DNA of 64,000 bases from Cordylochernes scorpioides (GCA_030710605.1 CP092863.1:106874099-106938098); one strand, 5' to 3'; shown: positions 1 through 10,135, counted from the stretch's first letter. The notes: generated from the sequence alone by a model not told the origin. Numbers and translations: made by a program.

Positions 1-549
1 CACTGGAATGCGGCCAAGCGTGTCCTCCGCTATCTAAAGGGCACTTTATGTTTGAAAATAACTTACGAGAAAACTAATGAGACCCTTTATGGTTGTGTCG
101 ACGCTGATTGGGGTGGAAACCTCGCGGATAGAAAATCTCAAACGGGACTTGTTTTCTTCTTAGCAGGAGGTCCAATAGCTTGGGAATCGAAGAAGCAGCA
201 GACTGTCGCTCTTTCGAGCACGGAATCAGAGTACATAGCACTTTGTGAAGCGGGAAAGGAGGCAGTCTATCTTAGAGCGCTGTTGGATGAGATGGGATTT
301 GGTGAATTATTGAATGAACCTACGGTTTTAAAGACTGATAACCAGGGCGCTCAACAGCTGGCGAGAAATCCAGTCCATCATGCCAGAACTAAACACATTG
401 ACATCAAATGGCATTATATTAGAAGCATTTGCAGCGATGGTCTTATCGAGGTCGTTCACACACCAACCCAGGAAAATTTTGCCGACATCCTTACTAAAGG
501 TCAGCCAAGAGTCTTGTATGATAAACATGTTGCTGGATTGGGAATGTAG
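1..549 (+). CDS. Ty1/copia Pol C-terminal end, RNase H domain (5' cut by window)
   Basis: The frame is open from the first base and begins HWNAAKRVLRYLKGT, the stretch that joins reverse transcriptase to RNase H in copia Pol. RNase H landmarks follow in order: DADWGG with the first catalytic Asp, SSTESEYIAL with the Glu, KTDNQGA with the next Asp, then HARTKHIDIKWHYIR and the copia ending FADILTK. This domain removes the RNA strand of the RNA/DNA hybrid during reverse transcription. The stop at 547-549 is followed by a purine-rich tract (551-563) and an LTR, as expected for the 3' end of a copia element. The frame has no internal stop, so this part is well preserved. Integrase and RT lie left of the window. 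Confidence 0.93.
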   Translation, partial: HWNAAKRVLRYLKGTLCLKITYEKTNETLYGCVDADWGGNLADRKSQTGLVFFLAGGPIAWESKKQQTVALSSTESEYIALCEAGKEAVYLRALLDEMGFGELLNEPTVLKTDNQGAQQLARNPVHHARTKHIDIKWHYIRSICSDGLIEVVHTPTQENFADILTKGQPRVLYDKHVAGLGM

Positions 550-563
550 AAATTGAGGGAGGG

Positions 564-771
564 TGTTGGAATAATCAATTTCAACATTCTACTCTTCTTT
601 TATTTGTTTTTGACCAGTTGACCGCCATGTATATAAATTATTTCTATCATTGTCGTATTGGAGTATGTAAAGCAAGCTGCTTTAACTTTATGTAAAATTA
701 GAGCATAACTTAATAAAACTTTCTATCTTTAAAGACAATTTCCCGGCATTCTCCTTCCTATTTTTTCAACA
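564..771 (+). repeat. 3' LTR of the copia element (208 bp)
   Basis: Starts TGTTGGAA directly after the polypurine tract and ends TTTTCAACA, giving imperfect TG...CA inverted ends. It contains a TATA-like TATATAAATT near 631 and AATAAA near 711. The length fits small copia LTRs. The 5' LTR is outside the window, so identity between LTRs cannot be judged. The right boundary rests only on the terminal inverted repeat. Confidence 0.75.
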
Positions 772-1208
772 ACAAGTTCCACACCTTCGACCTGACATCG
801 TCGAGACAATGCTCAAGGCAACAAGCCACAATCAACTTCACAGAAGCTACAAGCGTCTACAAGCTCAACATGGAGCGTCTTCAACGTCAGCAGGAATACA
901 AGCCAAGACCAAGTCTCCTGACTGAACTTTCACACAACTGTAAGTTTTTAAAAAAACCTACCTTAACTTTATCCTCAAGTTCACAACTTGATTCCCCATA
1001 ATTTTTGTACTTATATTTTAACTTTAAGCATTTTAAAATCAATTTTTACCTTGTTATATCATTTTTTATTCAATTTTTAAAACGTTCACACTCTCATTTT
1101 TATCAAATTTACTTTTATTTTTAATCAGATTATAAATTTCAAGTTATTACTCTCAATTTTACTTTTAAAAAAATCGTTATTTTTATATTAAAAAAAAATT
1201 GAAGATAT
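772..1208 (+). other. Leader-like C/A-rich segment with a consensus splice donor, then AT-rich intron-like DNA
   Basis: Positions 772-939 are C/A-rich and differ sharply from the AT-rich surroundings. An ATG at 870 opens 23 codons (beginning MERLQRQQEYK) that run straight into ACT|GTAAGT at 939/940, a consensus splice donor. A second frame is also open for about 45 codons from 773. From 941 on the DNA is A/T-rich and intron-like. Bases 1128-1161 match, on the opposite strand, the last 34 bases of the window, which belong to a large LTR element. Whether this is an upstream exon of the kinase ORF or the leader of an LTR element is open. Confidence 0.4.
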
Positions 1209-2291
1209 TTGAAGATTATTGAAGATAGTGAAAAGAATAATTTGGATTTGCATGATATGAATTTATCTCATTTTGTCGTTTTTCATCCTGAATATGGAGG
1301 GAAATCTCTAAAGAAAGTATTGGAAAATGGAAAACTTTCGCCAGAACAATTAACGAGCATTCTTTGTCAGATTTGTATTTTGGTGAGTCATGCTGAGCAA
1401 AACATCGGGTTGGTTCACAGTGATATAAGTCCCAGAAATATTCTGATACGACCGACTGCTCAAAAGGTTTTGAACTACGACATTGGAGGAGAGAATTATG
1501 AAATCCCAACCAACAACTGCATTGCCAAGTTGAAAGATTTTGAGATATCTCGACTTGTAAAGAATGATAATCCTAATCCGAGTGTTTTTTACGAGAATGT
1601 TTCTCAGCTAATTTGGACCCATAATAAAATGCAACTTGTATCGAGGGAAACTGTTTCTAGAACTGTAATTACTCCAATATTATATACTCCGGCCAGTTGT
1701 CAAAAAAAAAAACAAGTGCCTACTCCAGAGGAAAATCTTAATTTAGGAGGCAAGTCTCCAGAAAAGTCTGGTAAAAGTGCTGAACTGGAAAGGATTGCGA
1801 ATCCGGTAGATTATAGGAATATTATGTTGAGTAGTTTGAGATCTCTAAAGATTTCAGAATCCTATGACTGTTCAAAACCTGCAGACGATGCCTCTAAACC
1901 TGCAGACGATGCCTTTAAGCCTGCAGACGATACCTCTAAGCCTGCAGACGATACCTCTAGGCCTGCAGATGATACCTCTAAGCCTGCAGACGATACCTCT
2001 AAGCCTGCAGACGATACCTCTGGGCCTTCAGACGATACCTCTGGGCCTTCAGACGATACCTTTAAGCCTTCAGACGATACCTCTAAGTCTTCAGATCTTC
2101 AACGAAATAAGAGATCTTCAAAGGAATCCCATCACAGGAGTGATGAGAGGTCATGGAGGGGGAGTCTGTCGCATACCTCGAGATATTTGCATAATATTGT
2201 TTTGTTTTATATATTTTTACATTTTGTTTCTTATGAAAGGTTGATATATTTGCATGTCCGCGAGAAGCGCGATGTATATATATATAGGTAG
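1209..2291 (+). CDS. Haspin-like protein kinase, C-lobe fragment with repeat tail
   Basis: The first in-frame ATG is at 1257; the frame is open from 1203. The protein shows a catalytic loop HSDISPRN (His, Asp and Asn in HRD-type spacing; haspin has HRDLHWGN), and KDFEISRL where haspin has the DYT motif in place of DFG. The segment between these (VLNYDIGGENYEIPT) also follows haspin spacing. Haspin phosphorylates histone H3 Thr3 in mitosis; the role here is inferred from the family only. The glycine loop and the VAIK lysine of the N-lobe are absent, so the gene is 5'-truncated or needs an upstream exon, perhaps joined from the donor at 940. After the kinase core come eleven 7-residue repeats (SKPADDT type) and a charged tail. 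The last 30 residues are hydrophobic and may not be real coding sequence. Confidence 0.6.
   Translation: MKIIEDSEKNNLDLHDMNLSHFVVFHPEYGGKSLKKVLENGKLSPEQLTSILCQICILVSHAEQNIGLVHSDISPRNILIRPTAQKVLNYDIGGENYEIPTNNCIAKLKDFEISRLVKNDNPNPSVFYENVSQLIWTHNKMQLVSRETVSRTVITPILYTPASCQKKKQVPTPEENLNLGGKSPEKSGKSAELERIANPVDYRNIMLSSLRSLKISESYDCSKPADDASKPADDAFKPADDTSKPADDTSRPADDTSKPADDTSKPADDTSGPSDDTSGPSDDTFKPSDDTSKSSDLQRNKRSSKESHHRSDERSWRGSLSHTSRYLHNIVLFYIFLHFVSYERLIYLHVREKRDVYIYR
1872..2096 (+). repeat. 21-bp coding minisatellite, about 10.7 copies
   Basis: Tandem 21-bp units encode SKPADDA/T with variants FKPADDT, SRPADDT, SGPSDDT and a final SKSSD. Unit length is a multiple of three, so copy changes keep the frame. 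Most differences between units are single bases; the last four units share Ser in place of Ala, which suggests local duplication. Confidence 0.9.
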
Positions 2292-2566
2292 GAAAAGTAA
2301 TAAAGTTAGAGTTTCTATTGTCATAGATCTTCTCATGTCTCGTGAATCTCGTTCTTCTAATATAGAACATCACAATATATATATATATATATGAGAAAAT
2401 AATATATATATATATATACATGTATTGGCGAAACCGCTGGGAGGGTTCACCACTGATAAGCCAAGCCCTCCCAATATTTTGCCATCGAAGTAAGGACAAT
2501 AGAAAAGTTTGTTTTATATTTGAAATAAACATTCGTGCTTTAATGCTTCCATGTATTATATATATA
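2292..2566. repeat. (AT)n and foldback-family G fragment
   Basis: Two (AT)n runs (about 2376-2417) are followed by a fragment of a dispersed foldback family, here called G, marked by GGCGAAACCGCTGGGAGGG and a TGATAAGCCAAGCCCTCCC segment near 2428-2480. The same family occurs near 12.6, 16.5, 16.9, 22.3, 23.2, 32.7, 36.6, 45.6, 57.7 and 58.9 kb. It ends in ATATATAT, where the next LTR is inserted. Confidence 0.7.
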
Positions 2567-3283
2567 TGGTAATTTAAACCAACAACCCCATATTGTGTAT
2601 ATAACTTATAATAAGATTTAATGTTGTATAATAGAAACACATCTGTAAATGATTATACGTATTAGTGACATGTGTCTTTACATCATCATATGTAATGTAA
2701 TTTGTACAAACAGGATAAATAAATAAAAATCTGTAATAGATTTAAGAGTTGAGCTAAGCAAGAGATGGAAGTCATAACGTCAAAATCAGATAGATTTACA
2801 ATTCCCACAACAAGACCACCCACACTGTCGCCCACACCCACGCCCCTGGCGCATAAGGCCCCCGTCTTAACCTATAAATACAGTCACTTTACAGTGACTT
2901 GACAGTTTAGTTCACCCTCAACGCAAGCTCACGTCGGTTGTCACCAAGGTCCTCCTCATTCACCATGTAGACTTGTAAGGACTCTTCTATCTCCATCTTT
3001 CGCTCCTAGCTCAACTTTTATCTGTTAACGGAACTTTCTTAGTGCAATTGTGTCTTCGTTTTTTGTGTGGACATTCCCAAACTTTCCAATCTGCCTCGAC
3101 CACGACTGCCTGTATTTTGTGAGAACTTTTAAAGGTCTTCCAAAGTGCAGAGAGGTACTGGAAAACTCTACATCCTGACTGTTCCTCTCGGTTAACACAG
3201 TATAGCGAGAGTCGGCACTTCATCATCACAAAGTTAATCGACAAGATTCTCTACAAGAGTCAACAGTAACTCAACTTATTACA
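2567..3283 (+). repeat. Solo LTR, family B (717 bp)
   Basis: Starts TGGTAATTTAAACC and ends CTTATTACA, flanked on both sides by TATATA, which fits a short TA-rich target duplication. It has TGTATATAAC near its start and AATAAATAAA about 150 bp later, giving a compact promoter and poly(A) region. Other copies are at 6228-7101 and 60246-61078, both on the minus strand. No internal region adjoins, so it is a solo LTR formed by LTR-LTR recombination. Confidence 0.8.
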
Positions 3284-3544
3284 TATATATGACACGTTAT
3301 GGCCTTATAATTACCATGTATATAATGCTTATGACCGCTCGGTCAGGATGTTTATATAAATAATATATATATGGCATTTTGACGTATATATTTTGACGGG
3401 AGAAGAGACGCCTTATGCTTCTATGGATCAATTTCCACCCGGCAAATTTTCCTTCTATATATTGAAATATTGGCATTTTGTTATAATTAAAATGTTTTAT
3501 TTTATTTTAAATTCAAAATAAGCCTTTCAATTAATATATATATA
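3284..3544. other. AT-rich spacer
   Basis: AT-rich DNA with short (AT)n runs. I see no gene or recognised repeat here. Confidence 0.4.
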
Positions 3545-3705
3545 CAGTTAAACTTGTCTATAGCGCCCCCTCTAATTGGCGCCTTCCTCTCTGGAGCGCC
3601 CGATTTTAAACATTAAAATATAAGCATTTTACATTAAAAGTGACCTGTCTATAGTACACTATTTTGGTGACTCCCAAGAGGAGGCGCTATAGACAGGTTT
3701 AACTG
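3545..3705. mobile_element. pogo/Tigger-like MITE (161 bp)
   Basis: Perfect TA duplications (3543-3544 and 3706-3707) flank terminal inverted repeats that begin CAGTTAAAC(C/T)TGTCTATAGCGC. The centre is AT-rich and non-coding. The ends and the TA target fit non-autonomous pogo/Tigger elements of the Tc1/mariner superfamily. No transposase is present. Confidence 0.75.
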
Positions 3706-3726
3706 TATATATACAAGTATATATAT

Positions 3727-4873
3727 ATATTATATTTAAAAAAAAAAGATATATTTTCTGCTTGAATTTTGATCATGTTGATGATTATGCTATGGTGGTG
3801 CAGTCGTGGCATGAATCTTCTTGAAAGTAAAATAATAAAAATAGTATAGATTAAAAATTGCTTTAATTGAGCTATAAGACGGGGAAGAGAGAAAATATCT
3901 TTATTTTACGGGGCTGCTAACCAGTAAGACGGGGAAGAACAACAATGAGATTTTATATGGTAAGCGTGACCTCTGGCGGTCGATTAAAACAGAGTATTTA
4001 TTTCTATGAAATTATAACTTTAAATAAAATAACATTTTAACATATAACATTTTTAAATAAAATATTTCAATATAACATTCAATATCACAGGGGGGAAATA
4101 ACTATAAACAAGCGATTGAAATTATTGTAAACAAGAGAGAAAAGGTTAAAACGGGACAAATTATGTAAAAGGCAGATGCAAAGTACCTTGAAATAGAAGA
4201 TGGGCTGGATTTGAAGATCTCGGGAGATGGCCGGCGTTGGGCGGAAGGTGTGATGGCCGGAGTTGGCTGTAGATGGAGATGGCCATGTCTGCTTGGAGAT
4301 TAGTATGTTTTCTTGTAGAGGCTATGTTTGCTTGGAGATGGACTATGTTTGGTTAAATTAGATTGTTTTTGGTTGAAAAATGAACTATTTTTGATAGGAA
4401 AATTTGCATATTTGAATTCGAAATATTTGTTTTGTCATTTTGAAAAAGCAGGTAAAGATCCTGTCAGCTAATATTATATTTAAAAAAAAAAGATATATTT
4501 TCTGCTTGAATTTTGATCATGTTGATGATTATGCTATGGTGGTGCAGTCGTGGCTAAAATATTGAAAGAATAATAATAAAAATGGTTTTGATCAGAAATA
4601 GTTTTATTTGAGTAAAGTAATATATAAGAACATAATTTGATTAAAGTACCGCCTGGCTTAAGGCGTAAGAATAAAAAAAAAATGAAAAGATTATTTACAT
4701 AATTACAAAGTTTTGGGTCGGCCAACGGGGAAGAACAACAATGAGATTTTATATGGTAAGCGTGACCTCTGGCGGTCGATTAAAACAGAGTATTTATTTC
4801 TATGAAATTATAACTTTAAATAAAATAACATTTTAACATATAACATTTTTAAATAAAATATTTCAATATAACA
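3727..4873 (-). mobile_element. TRIM-like element with about 350-400 bp terminal direct repeats
   Basis: Two direct repeats, about 3727-4078 and 4472-4873, share long blocks such as GATCATGTTGATGATTATGC near the start and GACCTCTGGCGGTCG near the end. They bound about 390 bp with no open frame. Read on the minus strand each repeat begins TGTTATATTG, and the internal part then begins TTAGCTGACAGGATC, which echoes the GACAGGAT leader word of the large LTR elements here. The two repeats differ by indels, so the element is old. Solo copies lie near 34.2-34.5, 45.8-46.2 and 48.7-49.45 kb. Confidence 0.6.
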
Positions 4874-5000
4874 TATATATATATACTAGACGGGATTGAC
4901 CCGTGTGTATATCTACCCGAGTGATATATATTTAGATAAGATTTTTTTTATAATTGTTTGTTATTAGCATTATCTATTTGTTTGCATCAGCATAATTTGA
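4874..5000. other. (AT)n and short GC-palindrome remnant
   Basis: A short (AT)n run is followed by CTAGACGGGATTGACCCGTG, which resembles a worn Helitron 3' end like those near 9.5 and 10.0 kb. Too short to assign firmly. Confidence 0.3.
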
Positions 5001-5365
5001 AACTCCGCCTTTGCCGGTCCCAAGCCCGGATGAAAAAGGAGGAGGGAGAGCAGTAACAAGCTCGCTAAAAAAACCTGGGTTCAGCTGGCCCGGCTGATAG
5101 TACCCTGTAAGGGCTTCTAATCTATGAATACAGGATGAGCAGCGTTTGTACTCCATGTTAGGAGCGGCTGCACATGGCGTCTGTTCCTCATGTCAGAGGC
5201 GGCCATTTCTTTTGATGCTAAGTCGGCCTGCCACTGAGTAGTGCTCCCAGTCTTAATGACAAAGGCAGACGCATTCTACTTCACCCAGTCATAATGGTTG
5301 TCAAATACCATCAAGGGTCACAACTTGATATCCTAATGATTGAGTGGAGATAAGAAAGAAGAAGA
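5001..5365 (+). mobile_element. 3' end of a LINE (RTE/CR1-like) with GAA-rich tail
   Basis: GC-richer, non-coding sequence with GCCGGTCCCAAGCCCGGATG near 5014, ending in GATAAGAAAGAAGAAGAAGAAG. Similar 3' ends with this motif and tail are common on LINEs of invertebrates. No RT coding sequence remains, so it is a 5'-truncated copy. Assignment to a clade is uncertain. Confidence 0.45.
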
Positions 5366-5602
5366 AGAAGCATAATTTAATCTAATTTTTATAGAGGGCG
5401 CTGTTCGTGAGCTAAGTAAAATAATTTGAATATATAGTTTTAATAATTGATTTATATATTTTTTAAAATAGCCTATCGTCTTCCACGTATTTTTTTTACC
5501 TATGTATCGAAATTTTGGTTTTAATTAGTGAACTACTGCGAATTTGTATACCGGACATACAAACAAACAAACATACAAACATTCATTTATATATATATAA
5601 AT
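5366..5602 (+). other. AT-rich DNA ending in a CAAACAAACA LINE-type tail
   Basis: Ends with GGACATACAAACAAACAAAC followed by ATACAAACATTCATTTATAT, a tail form often seen on RTE-like LINEs of arthropods. Only the tail is recognisable. Confidence 0.3.
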
Positions 5603-6217
5603 ATCGTATATTTTAACCTGTATAATAATGACACTTTTAGTATATGCCACATATCTCCCAATTAGTTAGAGCCGATGCCTTAAAATATCCTACCTTCTAT
5701 TAAAATGTATAGTTTCTATTTGCTACCACCCCCATATTTTGTATATATGCTATATCTTTATTAATATAACCTGTACACCCTTATTTGTATTTAAACTAAA
5801 AATGGTGACATCTAAATATAAAGATCCAAAGAGTGTTCGGCCAGCTGGTGGCAGGGACAGAGGGTTGGTAAGAGGAAAATGCCAACGCCCATTTGGGGCC
5901 GGCCCCCAGGGACTCTTTATAGACGACCCCTGAAAACAGGACAGATTTTTGGCAGGGGGTCATCAGTTCTAGGGTGTGGCCATCGACATACAGCTTCTGT
6001 CTCACACAGTCTCTCCCTCCATGTCTCGGGGATAAGCATCCAAGTTCGTGTCATGACCTCTACCTCTGTCCCGTGGGCTGTCCCCGATCCCTCTATGTGC
6101 TAACATCTAGCCCTGCCTCTGCTTCTTGTTGTCCGCGTGTGGGAAGAACATCAACACTCGCCTCACGTACACGAATGCCAGTTCATCCATAGTTCGGCAC
6201 ATTGCAACAATATTACA
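5603..6217 (+). repeat. Solo LTR-like repeat, family A, copy 1
   Basis: About 615 bp that recurs at 10855-11469. It ends GCAACAATATTACA inside an (AT)n tract. It holds a TATA-like TTTTGTATATATGC and GC-rich non-coding DNA. Short open frames here are in different frames in the two copies, so they are not genes. The left boundary is approximate. Confidence 0.55.
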
Positions 6218-6227
6218 TATATATATA

Positions 6228-7101
6228 TGTGATGATGAGTTGCTGTCGACTTATCTGTGATGAGATCCTGTCGACTCATGTAATGTAGGTGAGGATTCCA
6301 GTAGCTTTTGTAGAGATCCTGTCGACTACTGAAATAATGTTGAAGTCCTGGTAGCTCTTGTTGTACTGTGTTGACCAAGAGGAACAGTCAGGATGTAGAG
6401 TTTTCCAGTACCTCTCTGCACCTTGGAAGACCTTTAAAAGTTCTCACAAAATACAGGCAGTCGTGGTCGAGGCAGAGTGGAAAGCTGGGGATATCCACAC
6501 AAAAAACGAAGACACAGTTGCACTAAGAAAGTTCCGTAAACAGATAAAAGTTGAGCCAGGAGCGAAAGATGGAGACATAGAAGTTTCTTACTCGTCTACA
6601 TGATAGTTGAGATCGACATAAGGTACGACCGACGTGAGCTGACGCTAAGGGTGAACTAAACTCAACTGACTGAACTGTACTGAGCTGTCAAGCCACTGTA
6701 AGGTGATGATTTATAGGTTAAAGACGGGGTGACCTAATGTGACAGGGGCGTTTGAGAAAGGGCGCCTTCACCTGTCCAGGTGTGAGAGGGGTCTCTGCAT
6801 TCCACCACATGTGACAGTGTGGGTGGCCTTTCGTGGGAACTGTGAATCTACCTGATTTATGACTTCCCTCTTTAGACTCTGTTGTTTTGGCAATACTATG
6901 CTCGATCCCTGCTTTAGCTCAACTTTTAAATCTATTATAGATTTTATTTATTTATCCACTTTGTACAAATTACATTACATAGGGTGATGTAAAGACACAG
7001 ATTAATCATGCGCATAATTATTTATAGATGTGTTTCTATATACAACATGGCAATCTTGTTATAAGTTATCTACAGTATGGGGTTGTTGGTTTAAATTACC
7101 A
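6228..7101 (-). repeat. Solo LTR, family B, minus strand (874 bp)
   Basis: Read on the minus strand it starts TGGTAATTTAAACC and ends CATCATCACA, with TATATATA on both sides. It matches the LTRs at 2567-3283 and 60246-61078. Near its minus-strand 3' end it holds GTCGACAGGAT twice (about 6271 and 6314), the word also found in the leaders of the large LTR elements. Confidence 0.78.
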
Positions 7102-7496
7102 TATATATATATATGTCATAATATATGCTCTTCCAGTAATAATAAAGAAAACCTACAGTCAACCCAGAGAGAGAGGGCGGGTAAGGATTGGTCACTTGAG
7201 ACAGCAGCGACATTCCAAGGGGCGACAACTGGGGCCCCGTTACTTAGAACCTCAGGACTAATTAAGACAGTTGGTGATTGTGTGCGATACGGAACGGCCG
7301 GCCGCTCAGCGGTGGCTGGCCCGTCTATCTCTCGCGGGTTGCCTGGGTTATTCCTCTTCTAAACTTGTGGTGTGTGATTATTTCTCTTTCCCCACCTTAT
7401 TATTATATTGTCACATTGAAAGTCGACAGGATCTTATCACAGAAGAGTCGACAGGATAAGACCTGGCCGGGAAGCAAATCCCTCATATACCAGAGT

Positions 7497-7664
7497 ATGA
7501 AGAAAACAAGAAGCCAAGCCACGATGATCGGCCAAACCCAACTCAACTGTAGCCACTTTACTTCGAGCTCTCACCCCCTTCCTCGCCAACCTTTGAACCG
7601 TTACCCTGAAGAAGTGATCACCTACGACGGAGATGAAGCTGCCGCCCACTTCTCCCAGCACTAG
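7497..7664 (+). CDS. Truncated gag-like ORF of LTR element C (55 aa)
   Basis: Starts at the first ATG after the leader and ends at a TAG after TYDGDEAAAHFSQH. The motif YDGxxEAxxF also occurs in the gag-like ORF of the related element at 44005-44412 (RYDGSYEAQSFF), so this looks like the same protein cut short. A basic, low-complexity N-terminus is usual for Gag. It is too short to form a capsid, so mobility would need proteins from elsewhere. Confidence 0.45.
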   Translation: MKKTRSQATMIGQTQLNCSHFTSSSHPLPRQPLNRYPEEVITYDGDEAAAHFSQH

Positions 7665-9470
7665 ATCTGCCCAAGAACGATCGCCGCGCCAGAGCAGGAC
7701 ACCTTCCACCACCATGGACTCCGCCATACCCCTGCCGTAGCGGCACGTGTGGCCCACAACACTGGCACGTACAGTACCTACAGACAGAACCCTCCTTCAA
7801 TGAACTCAATGAATCTACTTTCTCTCTAAACCAACATAACCTGTAAGTGAAATTGTTTTACCTCTACCATTCATTTTTAAAGAAGTCATTCCTTGTAAAC
7901 TTTGAAGCCAATATTTCCTATAATTAGTTTAGTTCAATTTATTCTCTCCACGCCTATTAACAATGATTTTATTCTCAATACTATTTATCTAGATATTTGT
8001 ACCTTAAACGATTAGAAACCTTACCAATCGAATTAATAATAGACATTTTACTGAAATATTTTTATTTTAAAGTCATTCCTTAAAATTGGCATTCTATCTA
8101 TGCATGCTTTACGATTTTAATAATAACAACAATAAATTTCATAATAGTGCTCAATCACAATAGGACTCCAGTACCTAAACATCTTTACCCTTTTGTATAT
8201 GACCTTCTCTCCTACTTGTAAGCACGGCTCACGAAATATAATTTCTTTCCCTAAACGACTCAAAATTAACTCTGTAATTCAGGCGTCGAAGAATTCCAAC
8301 CATCACGTAAGCCTTGCTTGCAACCAACCTTTAGTAACCTTTATTAATCTCCCCCTGAATGTCCCACTCATCCTTACAACTTGTCAACCTTCTACCAGCT
8401 TATGACCTTCTATAGAATTATTGATTAATCAAAAATTGAACTACTATATTGCCATTTCAAAATTCTAATCTTCACCCTTGATTTATGATAATATATTTTG
8501 TAGTTGCTCTCTAGCATATCCACCGGCCCACACCATCTAGCCAATGGTGTGTTCGTCACAGGATGCAGATTGACTAACTGCTAGATGTTTATCAACTCCC
8601 TTTTGTTCGCACTTGAACAATCTGCATCGAGCGGCACAGTCCGTTCCTTCTTCTCGCGCCACACGTTCGCCACACGGACCCTGTCTTCAAATCTATGTTT
8701 GTCCCTTGTCCCAATCAGCACGATATAACCTACTTCCGATATTTCCCACGGATGTACGTTAAATATCGTCGCTGATTTTGTCCGGTCCGTCATCACTTCG
8801 CGCAAACATGGGTTTTACGTTCAACCCATCGCGAAATCATCGCCTCGCACAAGCTCCCACGACGGTTCAAACACCTCCTGTCCGAGCAGCTTGTCACTTG
8901 TAAAGGACAACGCCGTCCTCGTCCCAATTTTTGGCACTGTGCGCGCACACTTTCCTTCAATTAGCTAAAACTACTAGAGTCTCATAGTATCGAAATAATT
9001 AAAGTGGAAAGGCCCAAAGCAAGTTTCCCCTCGCTTTGTTCGCCTATATTCTACCTTAGTATCTCGAACTATTTTATCTTCTCAAATTAACTATAAGTCC
9101 ATGCGACTTCCTCACCTACACACGGGACTTTTCCCATCGGACTCGCTACACAAGTAACTGCATAGATAAGGTAGAATTGCCCAAAGCAAGTTTCCCCTCG
9201 CTCTGTTCGTCAAAATTCTAACATTGTATGTAGTTCTATATTTACCTCAGTCCTGAGCTCACGCAATTTCCAGCCTCAACCTCATTTCTCGTACTCTACA
9301 TATATAGCATAGAAAACCCATGCCAAGTCTTCCCCATGCCATGTCCGCCTGAAAAATATCTTAAAGTGTAGAGTTCCCCAGTCTTAATGATCTTCAGAAT
9401 TTCATCATATGTATGTGACTCTTCTTCTCGTTGTTCACACTCCTCCATATCACTTCCCTTATAATACGCT
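7665..9470 (+). other. Non-coding internal region of LTR element C
   Basis: C-rich, non-coding DNA with a splice-donor-like GTAAGT at 7842. A block of about 30 bp, CCCAAAGCAAGTTTCCCCTC and following, occurs at about 9012 and again near 9179. The related element at 61-64 kb also has an internal duplication with similar spacing and the words GCAAAGCGAGG. I see no gene. Confidence 0.5.
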
Positions 9471-9725
9471 AGACGAATGGCCCGGGCAACGCCCGGGTTT
9501 TACCCGAGTGCGTATATATTTTAAAAACGTTTTAATTCAAATACTATTCGTTACAATTATAAATTGGCGCCATGGATGTCACTCTTGTGAAACGTCCCGT
9601 TCCAAACTGTGTGTTTTTAAAATGTTTTAATTAAAATACTATTCGTTACAATTATAAATTGGCGCCGTGGATGTCTCTCTTGTGAAACGTCCCGCCCCAA
9701 ACTGTGTGTGTCTTGAAAATATAAA
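9471..9725 (-). mobile_element. Helitron 3'-end fragment, second subfamily
   Basis: On the minus strand this ends in CGGGCGTTGCCCG, a hairpin, then CATTCGTCTAG, matching the Helitron 3' signature of a hairpin about 10 nt before CTRR. The stretch from about 9533 (ATTCAAATACTATTCGTTAC) is repeated from about 9631, so the copy is internally duplicated. No Rep/helicase is present. Confidence 0.5.
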
Positions 9726-10020
9726 AATAAAAATGTGAATTTTCATAAAGATTTCATCATGTCGATTTTTTTTTTTGCATTTCACCTACTAAATCGATAG
9801 AGATAATTACATTTGCAACATGAACTTAGGTATATTGACTAAATAGAAAACTGCATAGTAATAAAGATCATTTTCTAAGGCACCATATCGTTTTTTTTTT
9901 CAATAAAATCGAAACAAAAATTAACGATAAATAACGATAATTGCCTTAAAAATAAATTGCCTTAAAAAAAAGAAACATTCGCGGTGATTTTGTCTTGCAT
10001 TCGTTTATACAATTATTATA

Positions 10021-10135
10021 TACGAATGACCCGGGCAACGCCCGGGTTTTACCCGATTAAATGCTTTTATTCAAATACTATTCGTTACAATTATAAATTG
10101 GCGCCGTGGATGTCATTCTTGTATAATATATAAAT
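10021..10135 (-). mobile_element. Helitron 3'-end fragment next to tRNA-Gly
   Basis: The same hairpin (CGGGCGTTGCCCG on the minus strand) and the same flanking block ATTCGTTACAATTATAAATT occur here. CTAG has decayed to a TATA-like end. The tRNA-Gly gene begins less than 40 bp further right, so the tRNA may lie within a Helitron copy or simply beside one. Confidence 0.45.

Noticed and set aside
1864-2244. Second open frame over the kinase repeat (SLQTIPL units)
   Set aside because: A shadow frame of the coding minisatellite; the other frame continues a recognisable kinase.
7114-7415. Two unrelated solo LTRs at 7114 and 10542
   Set aside because: Equal length, same orientation, a leader after the first and a G-rich tract before the second make one element more likely, although no target duplication is seen.
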